Assembly: GCF_001418105.1 (NCBI RefSeq)
Contig: NZ_LIQI01000017.1
Location: 1 to 64,000 of the forward strand
Length of the DNA stretch: 64,000 nt
Reading direction: 5' to 3'
Source: Lacinutrix himadriensis
GTDB taxonomy: Bacteria; Bacteroidota; Bacteroidia; Flavobacteriales; Flavobacteriaceae
Both the position numbers and the translations under genes were made by a program. Each line of letters opens with the position of its first letter. The stretch's first letter is position 1. The notes beneath the pieces were generated by a model, which saw only the letters and a list, made by a program, of their open reading frames with translations, was not told the DNA's origin and made no database searches. Positions 38,056-45,922 of this stretch are shown one piece after another.

Positions 38056-38820
38056 CTATTTTAAAATGTTAGAAACAAACGCGTCCATATTAGCAACCCC
38101 TTTATTGGTAAGGTGTTTTATAAAAGCAGAACCAATAATAGCTCCTTTTGCATGTGTGGTTGCTTGTGTAAAAGTTTCATTGTCCGAAATACCAAAACCA
38201 ATGATTTGCGGATTATTAAGTTTCATATCTGCAATACGTTTAAAGTAATTGGTTTGTTCTTCTCCGAAACCAGAGCTACTTCCTGTTACACTTGCGCTAC
38301 TTACCATGTAAATAAATCCGTTAGAGATAGCGTCTATAAAGTGGATGCGTTCTACCGATGTTTGCGGAGTTATTAAAAACACGTTAATCAATCCATATTT
38401 TTCAAAAATAGCTTTGTAATCGTCGTTATATACATCTACCGGTAAATCCGGAATTATTAATCCGTCAATTCCAATTTCTTGACATTTTTTACAGAAAGCC
38501 TCTACACCATATTGTAACATTGGGTTGAAATAACCCATGATGATTAACGGAATAGAAACGGTTTTACGGATATCTTTTAACTGATTAAAAAGTACTTCAG
38601 TAGTCATGCCGTTTTGTAAAGCTTGTGTAGAACTCGCTTGAATGGTTGGTCCATCGGCTAAAGGATCACTGAATGGTAATCCGATTTCTACCATATCTAC
38701 ACCACTTTTTTCTAAGTTTTGAAGGATTGTTGTAGTATCGTTTAAACTTGGGTATCCTGCTGTGAAGTAGATGGATAAGAGCTTTTTGCTTTCTTTTAGT
38801 TTTGTTTGAATGCGATTCAT
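38056..38820 (-). CDS. trpA: tryptophan synthase alpha subunit
   Basis: A 254-residue TIM-barrel enzyme that cleaves indole-3-glycerol phosphate to indole, which is passed to TrpB. Signature GVDMVEIGLPFSDPLADGP is at about 39-57, with the catalytic Glu (Glu45 region) and Asp in it. DGLIIPDLPV is near 120 and GFGISDNE near 203. It is the last gene of the trp operon. A palindrome-flanked GIY-YIG gene separates it from trpB. Confidence 0.95.
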   Translation of the reverse strand: MNRIQTKLKESKKLLSIYFTAGYPSLNDTTTILQNLEKSGVDMVEIGLPFSDPLADGPTIQASSTQALQNGMTTEVLFNQLKDIRKTVSIPLIIMGYFNPMLQYGVEAFCKKCQEIGIDGLIIPDLPVDVYNDDYKAIFEKYGLINVFLITPQTSVERIHFIDAISNGFIYMVSSASVTGSSSGFGEEQTNYFKRIADMKLNNPQIIGFGISDNETFTQATTHAKGAIIGSAFIKHLTNKGVANMDAFVSNILK

Positions 38821-38836
38821 TGAAAATGTGTCTTTT

Positions 38837-38862
38837 CATTTCCGCGAAGGCGGAAATCTTTT
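38837..38862 (+). repeat. short palindromic repeat, trpA side of the GIY-YIG gene
   Basis: A 7-bp stem TTTCCGC (38839-38845), GAAG loop and GCGGAAA (38850-38856), followed by TCTTTT. It is identical over 30 nt to the copy at 43254-43283. The copy at 39180 is in the opposite orientation. Confidence 0.85.
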
Positions 38863-38882
38863 AAATTTTAGTGATGGTTTTT

Positions 38883-39166
38883 TTATAGTAAATCTGATAA
38901 GTCCTTCCAATCTGGATTCATATCATTTATTAAATTTCTTTCCATTCCCGATTCCATTTCTTTATTTGTCTTTCTCTTTTTATAGAATTGTTTACATATT
39001 TGGTAGTTTCAAAATAGACAAGTTTATCTACGTTGTATCTTCCAGTAAAAGTTTTTAAACTATTGTTTTTATGTTGTTTTATTCTAATTTTAGGTTGCTT
39101 AGATCTGCCAACATAAAGAACAGTATGATTTTTATTTGTTAATATGTAAACATAATGTAATTCCAT
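38883..39166 (-). CDS. GIY-YIG domain protein inside the trp operon, interrupted by a -1 frameshift
   Basis: A small GIY-YIG nuclease-family protein. YVYILTNKNHTVLYVGRS matches the GIY-YIG core (Tyr pair and Arg). The first frame stops at 38930 after NREWKEI. Restoring one base in the A-run (plus-strand T's at 38935-38937) continues as NLINDMNPDWKDLSDLL to a stop at 38883, giving 94 residues, a usual length for this family. It lies between trpB and trpA and is flanked by inverted copies of the TTTCCGC palindrome (38837 and 39180). That suggests a cassette insertion rather than a trp function. Confidence 0.8.
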
Positions 39167-39179
39167 TTTTAATTCATGA

Positions 39180-39202
39180 GATTTCCGCCTTCGCGGAAAT
39201 GA
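39180..39202 (-). repeat. short palindromic repeat, trpB side of the GIY-YIG gene
   Basis: TTTCCGC (39182-39188), CTTC loop, GCGGAAA (39193-39199). It is the inverse orientation of the repeat at 38837, so the two flank the GIY-YIG gene head to head. Confidence 0.85.
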
Positions 39203-39207
39203 AAAAA

Positions 39208-40389
39208 CTATAGTTCGAAATAGTCTATATAATTCTGTAAATCCTTATCCCCACGACCAGATAAACTAAGCACCACAATATCTTCTGGTTGAAACTTTTT
39301 CTGCTCGAAAACAGCAAGTGCATGCGAACTTTCAATAGCTGGAATAATACCTTCTAACTTGCATAATTGCAGTCCTGCCTTCATGGCTTGATCGTCTGTA
39401 ATGGCAATAAATTCTGCACGACCTGTTTTATATAAATGTGCATGCATTGGTCCGACACCAGGATAATCCAATCCTGCCGAAATGGAATATGGCTCTGTTA
39501 TTTGTCCGTCGTTGGTTTGCATCAATAGTGTCTTACTACCATGAATAACGCCTTCTTTTCCTAACACAGAAGTTGCAGCACTTTCGCCAGAATCTACTCC
39601 TAAACCAGCAGCTTCTACAGCAATTAGTTTCACGTCTGTATCTTGTAAAAAGTGATAATATGCACCAGCGGCATTACTTCCGCCACCAACACAAGCGACT
39701 ACATAATCGGGTTGTGTTTTGCCTTCGTGTTCTTGTAATTGCCATTTAATTTCCTCGGAAACTACAGATTGAAAACGAGCGACCATGTCTGGATATGGAT
39801 GCGGACCAACAACACTACCAATAATATAATGGGTGTCTACTGGATTGTTAATCCAATCACGAATGGCTTCGTTGGTTGCGTCTTTTAACGTTCTACTTCC
39901 TGATAATGCAGGAATAACCGTTGCGCCTAACATTTTCATTCTAGCAACGTTTGGTGCTTGTCTTGCAATGTCAATTTCGCCCATATACACAATACACTCC
40001 AGACCCATTAATGCACAAACGGTTGCGGTGGCAACACCATGTTGTCCTGCTCCAGTTTCGGCAATAATTCTGTGCTTGCCCAAACGTTGTGCCATTAGAA
40101 TTTGCCCGATGGTATTGTTGATTTTATGCGCTCCGGTATGGTTTAAATCTTCACGCTTTAGATATACTTTAGTATTGTATTTCTCAGAAAGACGTTTTGC
40201 GAAATAGAGCGGAGAAGGTCTACCAACATAATCTTTTAAAAGTTGGTCGAACTCTTTTATAAAGTCGGGTTCTGCCATCACTTTTAAATAGTTTTGACGT
40301 AACTCTTCTACATTAGGATACAGCATTTCTGGAATGTATGCACCACCAAATTCGCCGTAGTATCCTTTTTCGTTAATATTATAATTCAT
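39208..40389 (-). CDS. trpB: tryptophan synthase beta subunit
   Basis: A 393-residue pyridoxal-phosphate enzyme that joins indole and serine. The PLP lysine is Lys89 in [10 protein letters not shown]. The glycine-rich phosphate site [12 protein letters not shown] is near 230. [14 protein letters not shown] and LSGRGDKDL are further family signatures. It lies 20 nt downstream of trpF in the operon. Confidence 0.96.
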   Translation of the reverse strand: MNYNINEKGYYGEFGGAYIPEMLYPNVEELRQNYLKVMAEPDFIKEFDQLLKDYVGRPSPLYFAKRLSEKYNTKVYLKREDLNHTGAHKINNTIGQILMAQRLGKHRIIAETGAGQHGVATATVCALMGLECIVYMGEIDIARQAPNVARMKMLGATVIPALSGSRTLKDATNEAIRDWINNPVDTHYIIGSVVGPHPYPDMVARFQSVVSEEIKWQLQEHEGKTQPDYVVACVGGGSNAAGAYYHFLQDTDVKLIAVEAAGLGVDSGESAATSVLGKEGVIHGSKTLLMQTNDGQITEPYSISAGLDYPGVGPMHAHLYKTGRAEFIAITDDQAMKAGLQLCKLEGIIPAIESSHALAVFEQKKFQPEDIVVLSLSGRGDKDLQNYIDYFEL

Positions 40390-40409
40390 GGTTTTTCAAT
40401 ATTCTATTC

Positions 40410-41045
40410 CTAACGGATATAGTTGTTAATAGCCAATTGGTGTTTAAATTCTTTTAGTTTGCTAAGATCTTTTACTCCTGGTAATTTTTCAAATTTGCTG
40501 TTTAAATCGAGAGTACAGCATAAATCGGATTCTGGACGCTTTAAGAATAATAATAAAGGTTCTATTTCTTCAGGACCAATTCCGCCACTTAAAAAGTATG
40601 GTTTTTTAGAAGGGTATTTTTTAAATACATTCCAGTTAAAAGGATATCCATTTCCTCCGGGTTCTTTGCCTTTGGTATCGAAAAGGAAGTATTTACAAAC
40701 ATCTTCATAAGGTTCTAAAACGCTAAAGTCGAATTGATTCTTTACCGAAAATACTTTTATAACGAATACATCATATTCCTTCAACTGCTCGCAAAATTCT
40801 GGAGATTCATCGCCGTGTAATTGTACCCCTTGTAAATCATATTGTTCAATTTTTTCTACAATATAGTTGAGCGATGCATTTACAAAAACTCCAATTTTCT
40901 CAATGCTTTCTGGTAATTCAGGAATTTCGGTATTTAGGTATCGAGGTGATTTTTCATAAAATATAAAACCTAGATAGTCTGGTTGTATTTCGGCAACATC
41001 TAAAATGTTGTTTTCGGATTTCATTCCGCATATTTTTAGTTTCAT
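40410..41045 (-). CDS. trpF: phosphoribosylanthranilate isomerase
   Basis: A 211-residue TIM-barrel enzyme that isomerises phosphoribosylanthranilate to CdRP. The start LKICGMKSENN includes the catalytic Cys (CGMK). GFIFYEKSPRY, QLHGDESP, FLSGGIGPEE and DLNSKFEKLPGVKD are present. I use ATG at 41045; an in-frame ATG four codons upstream (41057) would run into the palindromic repeat at 41052-41082. Confidence 0.94.
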   Translation of the reverse strand: MKLKICGMKSENNILDVAEIQPDYLGFIFYEKSPRYLNTEIPELPESIEKIGVFVNASLNYIVEKIEQYDLQGVQLHGDESPEFCEQLKEYDVFVIKVFSVKNQFDFSVLEPYEDVCKYFLFDTKGKEPGGNGYPFNWNVFKKYPSKKPYFLSGGIGPEEIEPLLLFLKRPESDLCCTLDLNSKFEKLPGVKDLSKLKEFKHQLAINNYIR

Positions 41046-41051
41046 AATTTT

Positions 41052-41082
41052 TGTCATTCTGAACTTGATTCAGAATCTTTTT
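41052..41082 (+). repeat. palindromic repeat in the trpC-trpF gap
   Basis: ATTCTGAA (41056-41063), CTTGA loop and TTCAGAAT (41069-41076), followed by CTTTTTT. It belongs to the same family as the TTTCCGC palindromes but has a different stem sequence. Confidence 0.8.
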
Positions 41083-41100
41083 TATGTTAGTACTATTTAG

Positions 41101-41130
41101 AATGGATTCCGCATCCAGTGCGGAATGACA
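41101..41130 (-). repeat. palindromic repeat, inverse orientation
   Basis: ATTCCGCA (41106-41113), TCCAG loop and TGCGGAAT (41119-41126), in inverse orientation to the neighbour at 41052. It ends 7 nt before the trpC stop codon. Confidence 0.8.
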
Positions 41131-41132
41131 AA

Positions 41133-41918
41133 CTAATTGTTTAATTCTTCAATAAAATGTTTTGCGCTTTCGCCAGCGTTTTCTGTTTTCATAAAGTTTT
41201 CTCCAATTAAGAATCCTTTATAGCCATAAGGTTGTAATTCTTTTATAGCTGCTACAGAACTAATTCCGCTTTCTGAAACTTTTACAAAATCGTTAGGTAT
41301 TAATGTACTTAGTTTTTTACTAGTTTCTAGGCTGACTTCAAACGTTTTTAAATTTCTATTATTTACACCTAACATATCTAGACTAGGCATGATTGATTTG
41401 TGTAATTCTTCTTCGTTATGTACTTCTAAAAGCACGTCTAAAGATACGCTTTTTGCAAATTCTGAAAATTGCTTAATTTCTTCTCTTGTTAATATAGCAG
41501 CAATTAATAAAATAACATCTGCGCCATACGCTTTGGCTTCTAGAATTTGATAGGTGTCTATGATAAATTCTTTACGAAGCAAAGGTAAGTTGCAACTTGC
41601 TCTTGCGGTAAGTAAATCGTCTAAGGAACCTCCAAAGTATTTTCCGTCGGTAAGCACAGACATTCCACAAACTCCAGCATCTTCGTATCCTTTAGCAACA
41701 TCAAAAATGTTTAAATCATGATTGATTACTTGTTTGGATGGCGAACGACGTTTGTGTTCTGCAATGATTCCAGAGGTACTATTTCTTAAGTTTTTTGCTA
41801 AGGAAATGGTTTGTCTTTCAAACAAAATAGATTGCTCTAATTGTTGGATGGGAATTAGTTGCTTACGAAGGCTTACTTCGATGCGTTTGTCTTTTACTAT
41901 TTTTTCTAATATATCCAT
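41133..41918 (-). CDS. trpC: indole-3-glycerol phosphate synthase
   Basis: A 261-residue TIM-barrel enzyme that closes CdRP to indole-3-glycerol phosphate. IIAEHKRRSPSKQ (about 50-62) supplies the catalytic Lys. LLRKEFIIDTYQI (about 112-124), LGVNNRNLKTF (about 182-192) and VSESGI (about 215) are family motifs. It is separated from trpD by 324 nt of repeat sequence. Confidence 0.95.
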   Translation of the reverse strand: MDILEKIVKDKRIEVSLRKQLIPIQQLEQSILFERQTISLAKNLRNSTSGIIAEHKRRSPSKQVINHDLNIFDVAKGYEDAGVCGMSVLTDGKYFGGSLDDLLTARASCNLPLLRKEFIIDTYQILEAKAYGADVILLIAAILTREEIKQFSEFAKSVSLDVLLEVHNEEELHKSIMPSLDMLGVNNRNLKTFEVSLETSKKLSTLIPNDFVKVSESGISSVAAIKELQPYGYKGFLIGENFMKTENAGESAKHFIEELNN

Positions 41919-42242
41919 ATTTGTTTTCCTGTAATTCGGAAACCTGTTTATGTTAATCTTTATTTTTTTGTTCCGAATTAGATTCAGGAACTTGGTTTTT
42001 TATTTTCTTTCTGTTCATTTTGCCTTGATGCAAAACGAACCAAAAAATCATATTGAAATGAGGAAATTCCTGCGGAACATTCTCTTTCGGAATTTCGTGC
42101 TTAAAGCTTCGTTTTGCATCTCCATTCCTTCGCTCATTATTTCTGCATTTCAATGTTCAATTCTACGAATTGATTCAGGGCTTTCTTTTTTGTTATGTTC
42201 TTGTTTCTTCTTAACCCTTTTCATTTTTGCTAACTGCTAACA
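41919..42242. other. trpD-trpC gap filled by a structured repeat
   Basis: No ORF is supportable. The stretch holds copy 1 of the CATTTTGCCTTGATGCAAAACG repeat (41992-42173) and T-rich tails. It must be transcribed as part of the trp mRNA unless a promoter exists inside. Confidence 0.6.
41992..42173 (+). repeat. structured dispersed repeat R2, copy 1
   Basis: The 5' box TTCATTTTGCCTTGATGCAA is shared with copy 2 and folds as TTTTGC/GCAAAA. It is followed by ACGAACCAAAAAATCA. An outer stem pairs 42052-42060 with 42146-42154. The box CCTTCGCTCATTATTTCTG precedes the 3' arm. A terminal 7-bp hairpin with a 3-nt loop is at 42157-42173. All stems except the first differ in sequence from copy 2 but keep pairing at the same offsets. 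Confidence 0.8.
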
Positions 42243-43235
42243 TTATTTACTTAATGCAATCAAAGCATCTAAGCTCGCTTTTGCTTTTCCGCTTAGTAGT
42301 GATTCTTTTGCTAGTTCAAATCCGGTTTGATGATCTATTTTATTTACGGTAGCAATTGCTAATCCTGCATTGGCGCAAACCACATTATTTTGAGCTTCGG
42401 TTCCTTTTCCTTTTATAACATTTAAAAATATTTTAGCGGAAGACTTTACCGTATCACCACCAAAAATATCACTTTGATTAATCTGTTCTACGTTTAAGTT
42501 TTTTGGCGTTAACATGGTTTCTGTGGTATTGGAAATAATTTTGGTATTCCCAGTTAATGAAATCTCATCATAACCATCTAATGCATGAACAATGTTGTAA
42601 TTGGTATCTGTTTCCTGATATAAATAGCCATAAATACGTTGTAATTCTAAATTGAAAACACCAACTAATTGGTTTTTAGGAAACGAAGGGTTTACCATTG
42701 GGCCTAACATATTAAAAAAGGTTTTCACGCCTAGTTCTTTACGAATTGGAGCCACATTTTTCATGGCAGGATGGAATAATGGTGCATGTAAAACACATAT
42801 TCCTGCTGTTTCTATGGAATGTTTTAAGAAATCTTCTTGGTTTGAGAATTTTATACCTAAAGCTTCCATGACGTTTGAAGATCCTGAAGCCGAAGATACA
42901 CCGTAATTACCATGTTTAGCAACATGTACGCCAGCCCCAGCAGTTACAAAGGATGCTAGTGTAGAAATGTTGAAGGTGTTTTTTCCGTCTCCACCAGTTC
43001 CGCATAAATCAATAGCATTATAATCGGATAAGTTTACAGGAATACACAACTCGAGTAATGCATCTCTAAATCCTTTTAATTCTTCGGTGGTAATGCTTCG
43101 CATCATGTACACCGTTAAGAAAGATGCAATCTGACTTTGGTTATAATCGCCTTTTGAGATATTTACTAAAACCTGTTTCGCCTCTTCTGTAGAGATGTTT
43201 TCGTGGTTTATAAGTCTGTTTAATATTTGTTTCAT
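42243..43235 (-). CDS. trpD: anthranilate phosphoribosyltransferase
   Basis: A 330-residue enzyme joining anthranilate and PRPP. The PRPP loop DLCGTGGDGKNTFNIST (about 74-90) and HGNYGVSSASGSSNVMEALG (about 107-126) are complete. KNVAPIRKELGVKTFFNMLGP (about 158-178) is the second substrate segment. I chose ATG 43235 (MKQILNRL). An earlier in-frame ATG at 43256 would start inside the palindromic repeat. Confidence 0.94.
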   Translation of the reverse strand: MKQILNRLINHENISTEEAKQVLVNISKGDYNQSQIASFLTVYMMRSITTEELKGFRDALLELCIPVNLSDYNAIDLCGTGGDGKNTFNISTLASFVTAGAGVHVAKHGNYGVSSASGSSNVMEALGIKFSNQEDFLKHSIETAGICVLHAPLFHPAMKNVAPIRKELGVKTFFNMLGPMVNPSFPKNQLVGVFNLELQRIYGYLYQETDTNYNIVHALDGYDEISLTGNTKIISNTTETMLTPKNLNVEQINQSDIFGGDTVKSSAKIFLNVIKGKGTEAQNNVVCANAGLAIATVNKIDHQTGFELAKESLLSGKAKASLDALIALSK

Positions 43236-43253
43236 TGATAAATTTTTATTTAT

Positions 43254-43283
43254 CATTTCCGCGAAGGCGGAAATCTTTTAAAT
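43254..43283 (+). repeat. short palindromic repeat in the trpG-trpD gap
   Basis: TTTCCGC (43256-43262), GAAG, GCGGAAA (43267-43273), then TCTTTTAAAT. It is identical to the 38837 copy over 30 nt. Confidence 0.85.
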
Positions 43284-43312
43284 GGATCTTTTGTTACTTT
43301 ATTTTTCGTCCG

Positions 43313-43403
43313 TTCGAGTGATTTTAATTTTTTCTTGCAATGGTATTTAGAACTTATAAAAGCTTCTCGATACTATTTTTTCATGCTTCAAAAATCACTC
43401 GAA
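43313..43403. repeat. 13-bp perfect inverted repeat, R4 element
   Basis: TTCGAGTGATTTT (43313-43325) and AAAATCACTCGAA (43391-43403) are perfect complements 65 nt apart, with TCTCGATACT between them. It fills most of the 243 nt between the trpG stop and the trpD start. No ORF is present. Confidence 0.75.
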
Positions 43404-43478
43404 GTGACATCTTATATTTATTTTTATATTCAAGATTCATTGGAGTAAGTACTATTTACTACAACTGCTTACTGAATA

Positions 43479-44048
43479 CTAGTTTTTAACCCAATTCTCT
43501 AATATCTGTTTTCCGTTAGGAGTTAAAACCGATTCCGGATGATATTGTACACCGCGAACATCATAAAATTTATGACGTAGCGACATTATTTGTCCGTTTT
43601 CATCCAAAGAAGTCGCTTCTAATACTTCTGGTAAATTAGGATCTACAACCCAAGAATGGTATCTGCCAACGGGGAATGTTTTATCTAATCCGTTAAAAAG
43701 GGATTCGTCATCCACGGTTACTTTTATATTGGTCGCAACACCATGGTAAACCTCTTCTAGGTTAATTATTTTTCCTCCAAAAACTTCTCCAATAGCTTGC
43801 TGACCTAAACAAACCCCTAAAATACTTTTTGTTGGTGCGTATGTTTTAATGATTTCTTTTAATAAACCAGCTTCATCTGGAACTCCGGGACCTGGAGAAA
43901 GTACAATTTTTTCAAAAGCATCTACTTCCTCTAAAGTCAGTTTGTCGTTTCTTTTTACAGTTACTTCACAATTTAAATCTTCTAAATAGTGCACTAAATT
44001 GTAGGTGAAACTATCGTAGTTATCTATTACTAATACTTTTATTTTCAT
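43479..44048 (-). CDS. trpG: anthranilate synthase component II (glutamine amidotransferase)
   Basis: A 189-residue class I amidotransferase that gives ammonia to TrpE. The oxyanion and nucleophile motif GVCLGQQAIGEVFGG has Cys80. VQYHPESVLTP has the His-Glu pair near 169-171. The conserved DNYDSFTYN start is present. Repeats separate it from trpE by 395 nt. Confidence 0.95.
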   Translation of the reverse strand: MKIKVLVIDNYDSFTYNLVHYLEDLNCEVTVKRNDKLTLEEVDAFEKIVLSPGPGVPDEAGLLKEIIKTYAPTKSILGVCLGQQAIGEVFGGKIINLEEVYHGVATNIKVTVDDESLFNGLDKTFPVGRYHSWVVDPNLPEVLEATSLDENGQIMSLRHKFYDVRGVQYHPESVLTPNGKQILENWVKN

Positions 44049-44052
44049 ATGT

Positions 44053-44078
44053 ATTTCCCACGAAAGTGGGAATCTTAT
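44053..44078 (+). repeat. short palindromic repeat after the trpG start
   Basis: TTCCCA (44055-44060), CGAAAG loop, TGGGAA (44067-44072), then TCTTATTA. It is a family member with a different stem. Confidence 0.8.
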
Positions 44079-44082
44079 TAAT

Positions 44083-44268
44083 TATACTTTATTTTTTATT
44101 TCTGTTCATTTTGCCTTGATGCAAAACGAACCAAAAAATCAAAACGATTTGTTAGGAAATTGCTAAAGCACCATTCGCTTTCAAAGCTGCATACTTGAAG
44201 CTACGCTTCGCAGTTTCGCTTCTTCGCTCTTTATTTCTGAAAATCGTTGATTCCGACTATGTCGGAAA
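44083..44268 (+). repeat. structured dispersed repeat R2, copy 2
   Basis: It shares the box TTCATTTTGCCTTGATGCAA plus ACGAACCAAAAAATCA with copy 1. The outer stem pairs AACGATTT (44143-44150) with AAATCGTT (44241-44248). TCTTCGCTCTTTATTTCTG precedes the 3' arm as in copy 1. The terminal hairpin TTCCGAC-TAT-GTCGGAA is at 44251-44267. Confidence 0.8.
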
Positions 44269-44321
44269 TAAGGACATGATTTCCTGCTGTTTTTTGACCT
44301 TTTAAAATTTATTATTTAGTT

Positions 44322-44362
44322 TTCTTAATTCTTAATTCTTAATTCTTAATTCTTAATTCTTT
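44322..44362 (+). repeat. 7-nt tandem repeat (TTCTTAA), five copies plus partial
   Basis: Five perfect copies of TTCTTAA run from 44322 to 44356, and a degenerate sixth follows. It is a simple-sequence tract prone to slippage, inside the trpE-trpG gap. Confidence 0.9.
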
Positions 44363-44439
44363 TGCGTTAAGGATTGAAAGGTTTGTTTGAGCTCATCTTT
44401 GATAGCGAGCCTAGAAAGCCTGACCCTTGTGGTAACGCC
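44363..44439 (+). repeat. structured dispersed repeat R1, copy A (short form)
   Basis: It starts with GCGTTAAGGATTGAAAGG and GTTTGTTTGAGCTC, contains TAGCGAGCCTAGAAAGCCTG and ends in GGTAACGCC. Ends are inverted (GCGTTA/TAACGC). The same boxes occur at 49451-49578 (minus) and 53145-53278, with variable hairpins between boxes. Confidence 0.75.
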
Positions 44440-44443
44440 AAAA

Positions 44444-45844
44444 TTATATTCTTTCTGCTAATTCTATAGCTTTTGTTAATGCACCTAACTTATTGTATAC
44501 TTCTTGTAATTCGTTTTCAGGACTGGATTTGGAAACAATTCCAGCACCAGCTTGCCAATGCAGTTGATGGTCTTTACTTAAAAAGGTTCGAATCATAATG
44601 GCATGATTAAAGTTGCCTTCAAAATCCATAAAACCAATAGCGCCACCATAAAAAGCACGACTAGTTTTTTCGTATTTTTCAATAAGTTGCATGGCTTTAT
44701 GTTTAGGAGCGCCGCTTAAAGTTCCCGCAGGAAACGTATCTGCAACCACTTGCATGGTAGAAACATTTTTGTGTTTTTCGCCAATGACTTTACTTACTAA
44801 ATGTATGACATGGGAGAAAAATTGAACCTCTCTGTAGGTTTCTACTTTTACTTGGCTTCCATTTCTGCTTAAATCGTTTCTTGCTAAATCTACTAGCATC
44901 ACGTGTTCTGCATTTTCTTTATCGTCTACGGCAAGTTGTTTTGCTAATTCTGCATCTTTTTCATCATTTCCAGTACGTTTAAAAGTACCAGCAATTGGAT
45001 GAATCTCAGCTTTGCCATCCGAAATTATTAATTGCGCTTCAGGCGAGCTTCCAAAAATTTTGAAATCCCCATAATCGAAATAAAATAAGTAAGGCGAAGG
45101 GTTTACGTTTCGCAAAGCGCGATAAACATTAAATTCATCTCCTTTAAAATCTTGTGAGAATTTTTTAGAAAGTACTAGTTGAAACACATCACCTCTCGCA
45201 CAGTGTTTTTTTGCTAATTCTACATGCGATTTATATTCTTCATCACTAAGATTAGAATGAATCTCTCCATTTTTTGAAAATTTATACGATGCAAAATTCT
45301 TCGCTTTTATAAGCTGCAGTATTTCGTCTATATTATTTTCAGTATCATGACAATGCGCAAAAATATAAGCTTCGTTTTTAAAGTGATTAATTGCTATGAT
45401 GTTTTGATACACGGCGTAGTAAATCTCAGGAATTTCTATAGAGTTTTCTTTTTTTGAAATTTCTACATCCTCAAAATACTTAACAGCATCATAAGCAGTA
45501 TAACCAAAAATACCATTATTGATAAACTTGAATTTCTCTTCTGAGTTTACTTTAAAGCGCTGTGTGAATTTGTGAATTTCTTCGGTAACCGAAACGTTTT
45601 TGGTGTAATTTTTTTTGAAACTTCCATCCGGGAAATGTTGTTCGATTTCATTATTTTCTACTTTAATAGACGCAATAGGATTAAAGCATATATAAGAGAA
45701 ACTATTATCATTAGCATGATAATCACTACTTTCTAACAATATACTGTTAGGATATTTATCTCTTATTTTAAGATAAATACTAACAGGAGTAATGGTATCT
45801 GCTAATATTTTTTTGTGATGTGTATAAAGACTGAATGTTTTCAT
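44444..45844 (-). CDS. trpE: anthranilate synthase component I
   Basis: A 466-residue chorismate-using enzyme, first committed step of tryptophan synthesis. LLES at residues 36-39 matches the Trp feedback-inhibition site. The catalytic half shows GDVFQLVLSKKFSQ, GSSPEAQLIISDGKAEIHPIAGTFKR, DLARNDLSRNG, PAGTLSGAPKHKAMQLIEKYE and FYGGAIGFMDFEGNFNHAIMIRTF. It is preceded by a leader peptide and terminator (45859-45985), so it is controlled by attenuation. Confidence 0.96.
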   Translation of the reverse strand: MKTFSLYTHHKKILADTITPVSIYLKIRDKYPNSILLESSDYHANDNSFSYICFNPIASIKVENNEIEQHFPDGSFKKNYTKNVSVTEEIHKFTQRFKVNSEEKFKFINNGIFGYTAYDAVKYFEDVEISKKENSIEIPEIYYAVYQNIIAINHFKNEAYIFAHCHDTENNIDEILQLIKAKNFASYKFSKNGEIHSNLSDEEYKSHVELAKKHCARGDVFQLVLSKKFSQDFKGDEFNVYRALRNVNPSPYLFYFDYGDFKIFGSSPEAQLIISDGKAEIHPIAGTFKRTGNDEKDAELAKQLAVDDKENAEHVMLVDLARNDLSRNGSQVKVETYREVQFFSHVIHLVSKVIGEKHKNVSTMQVVADTFPAGTLSGAPKHKAMQLIEKYEKTSRAFYGGAIGFMDFEGNFNHAIMIRTFLSKDHQLHWQAGAGIVSKSSPENELQEVYNKLGALTKAIELAERI

Positions 45845-45858
45845 TAAGGTTATAAATT

Positions 45859-45893
45859 AAAAAAAGGCTTGTCGTGAATGACAAGCCTTTTTT
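45859..45893 (-). terminator. attenuator terminator of the trp operon
   Basis: On the minus strand a 14-bp hairpin (AAAAAAGGCTTGTC with GACAAGCCTTTTTT, loop ATTCAC) ends in a T-run, 15 nt before trpE. It lies 30 nt after the leader peptide stop. Its loop (45872-45878 region, TTCACGA) is complementary to TCGTGAA at the end of the leader ORF (45927-45933). Confidence 0.88.
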
Positions 45894-45922
45894 GATATTT
45901 TGGTTAAATATACGGTATAGCG

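Larger units (their letters stand above)
44049..44443. other. trpE-trpG gap packed with four repeat elements
   Basis: No ORF is supportable in these 395 nt. In order they hold a short palindrome (44053), R2 copy 2 (44083-44268), a 7-nt tandem repeat (44322-44362) and R1 copy A (44363-44439). The sequence is expected to be transcribed between trpE and trpG. Confidence 0.7.

Noticed and set aside
37850-38248. Plus-strand 132-residue ORF over trpA and the small basic gene
   Set aside because: It is antisense to trpA and to the 49-residue ORF and has no family signal.
41950-42240. ORFs in the trpD-trpC gap
   Set aside because: They read through repeat R2; the same repeat at 44083 does not keep the reading frame.
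38837-44439. CRISPR array
   Set aside because: Repeats are few, palindromic and irregularly spaced with genes between them. No spacer-repeat periodicity and no cas genes are present.
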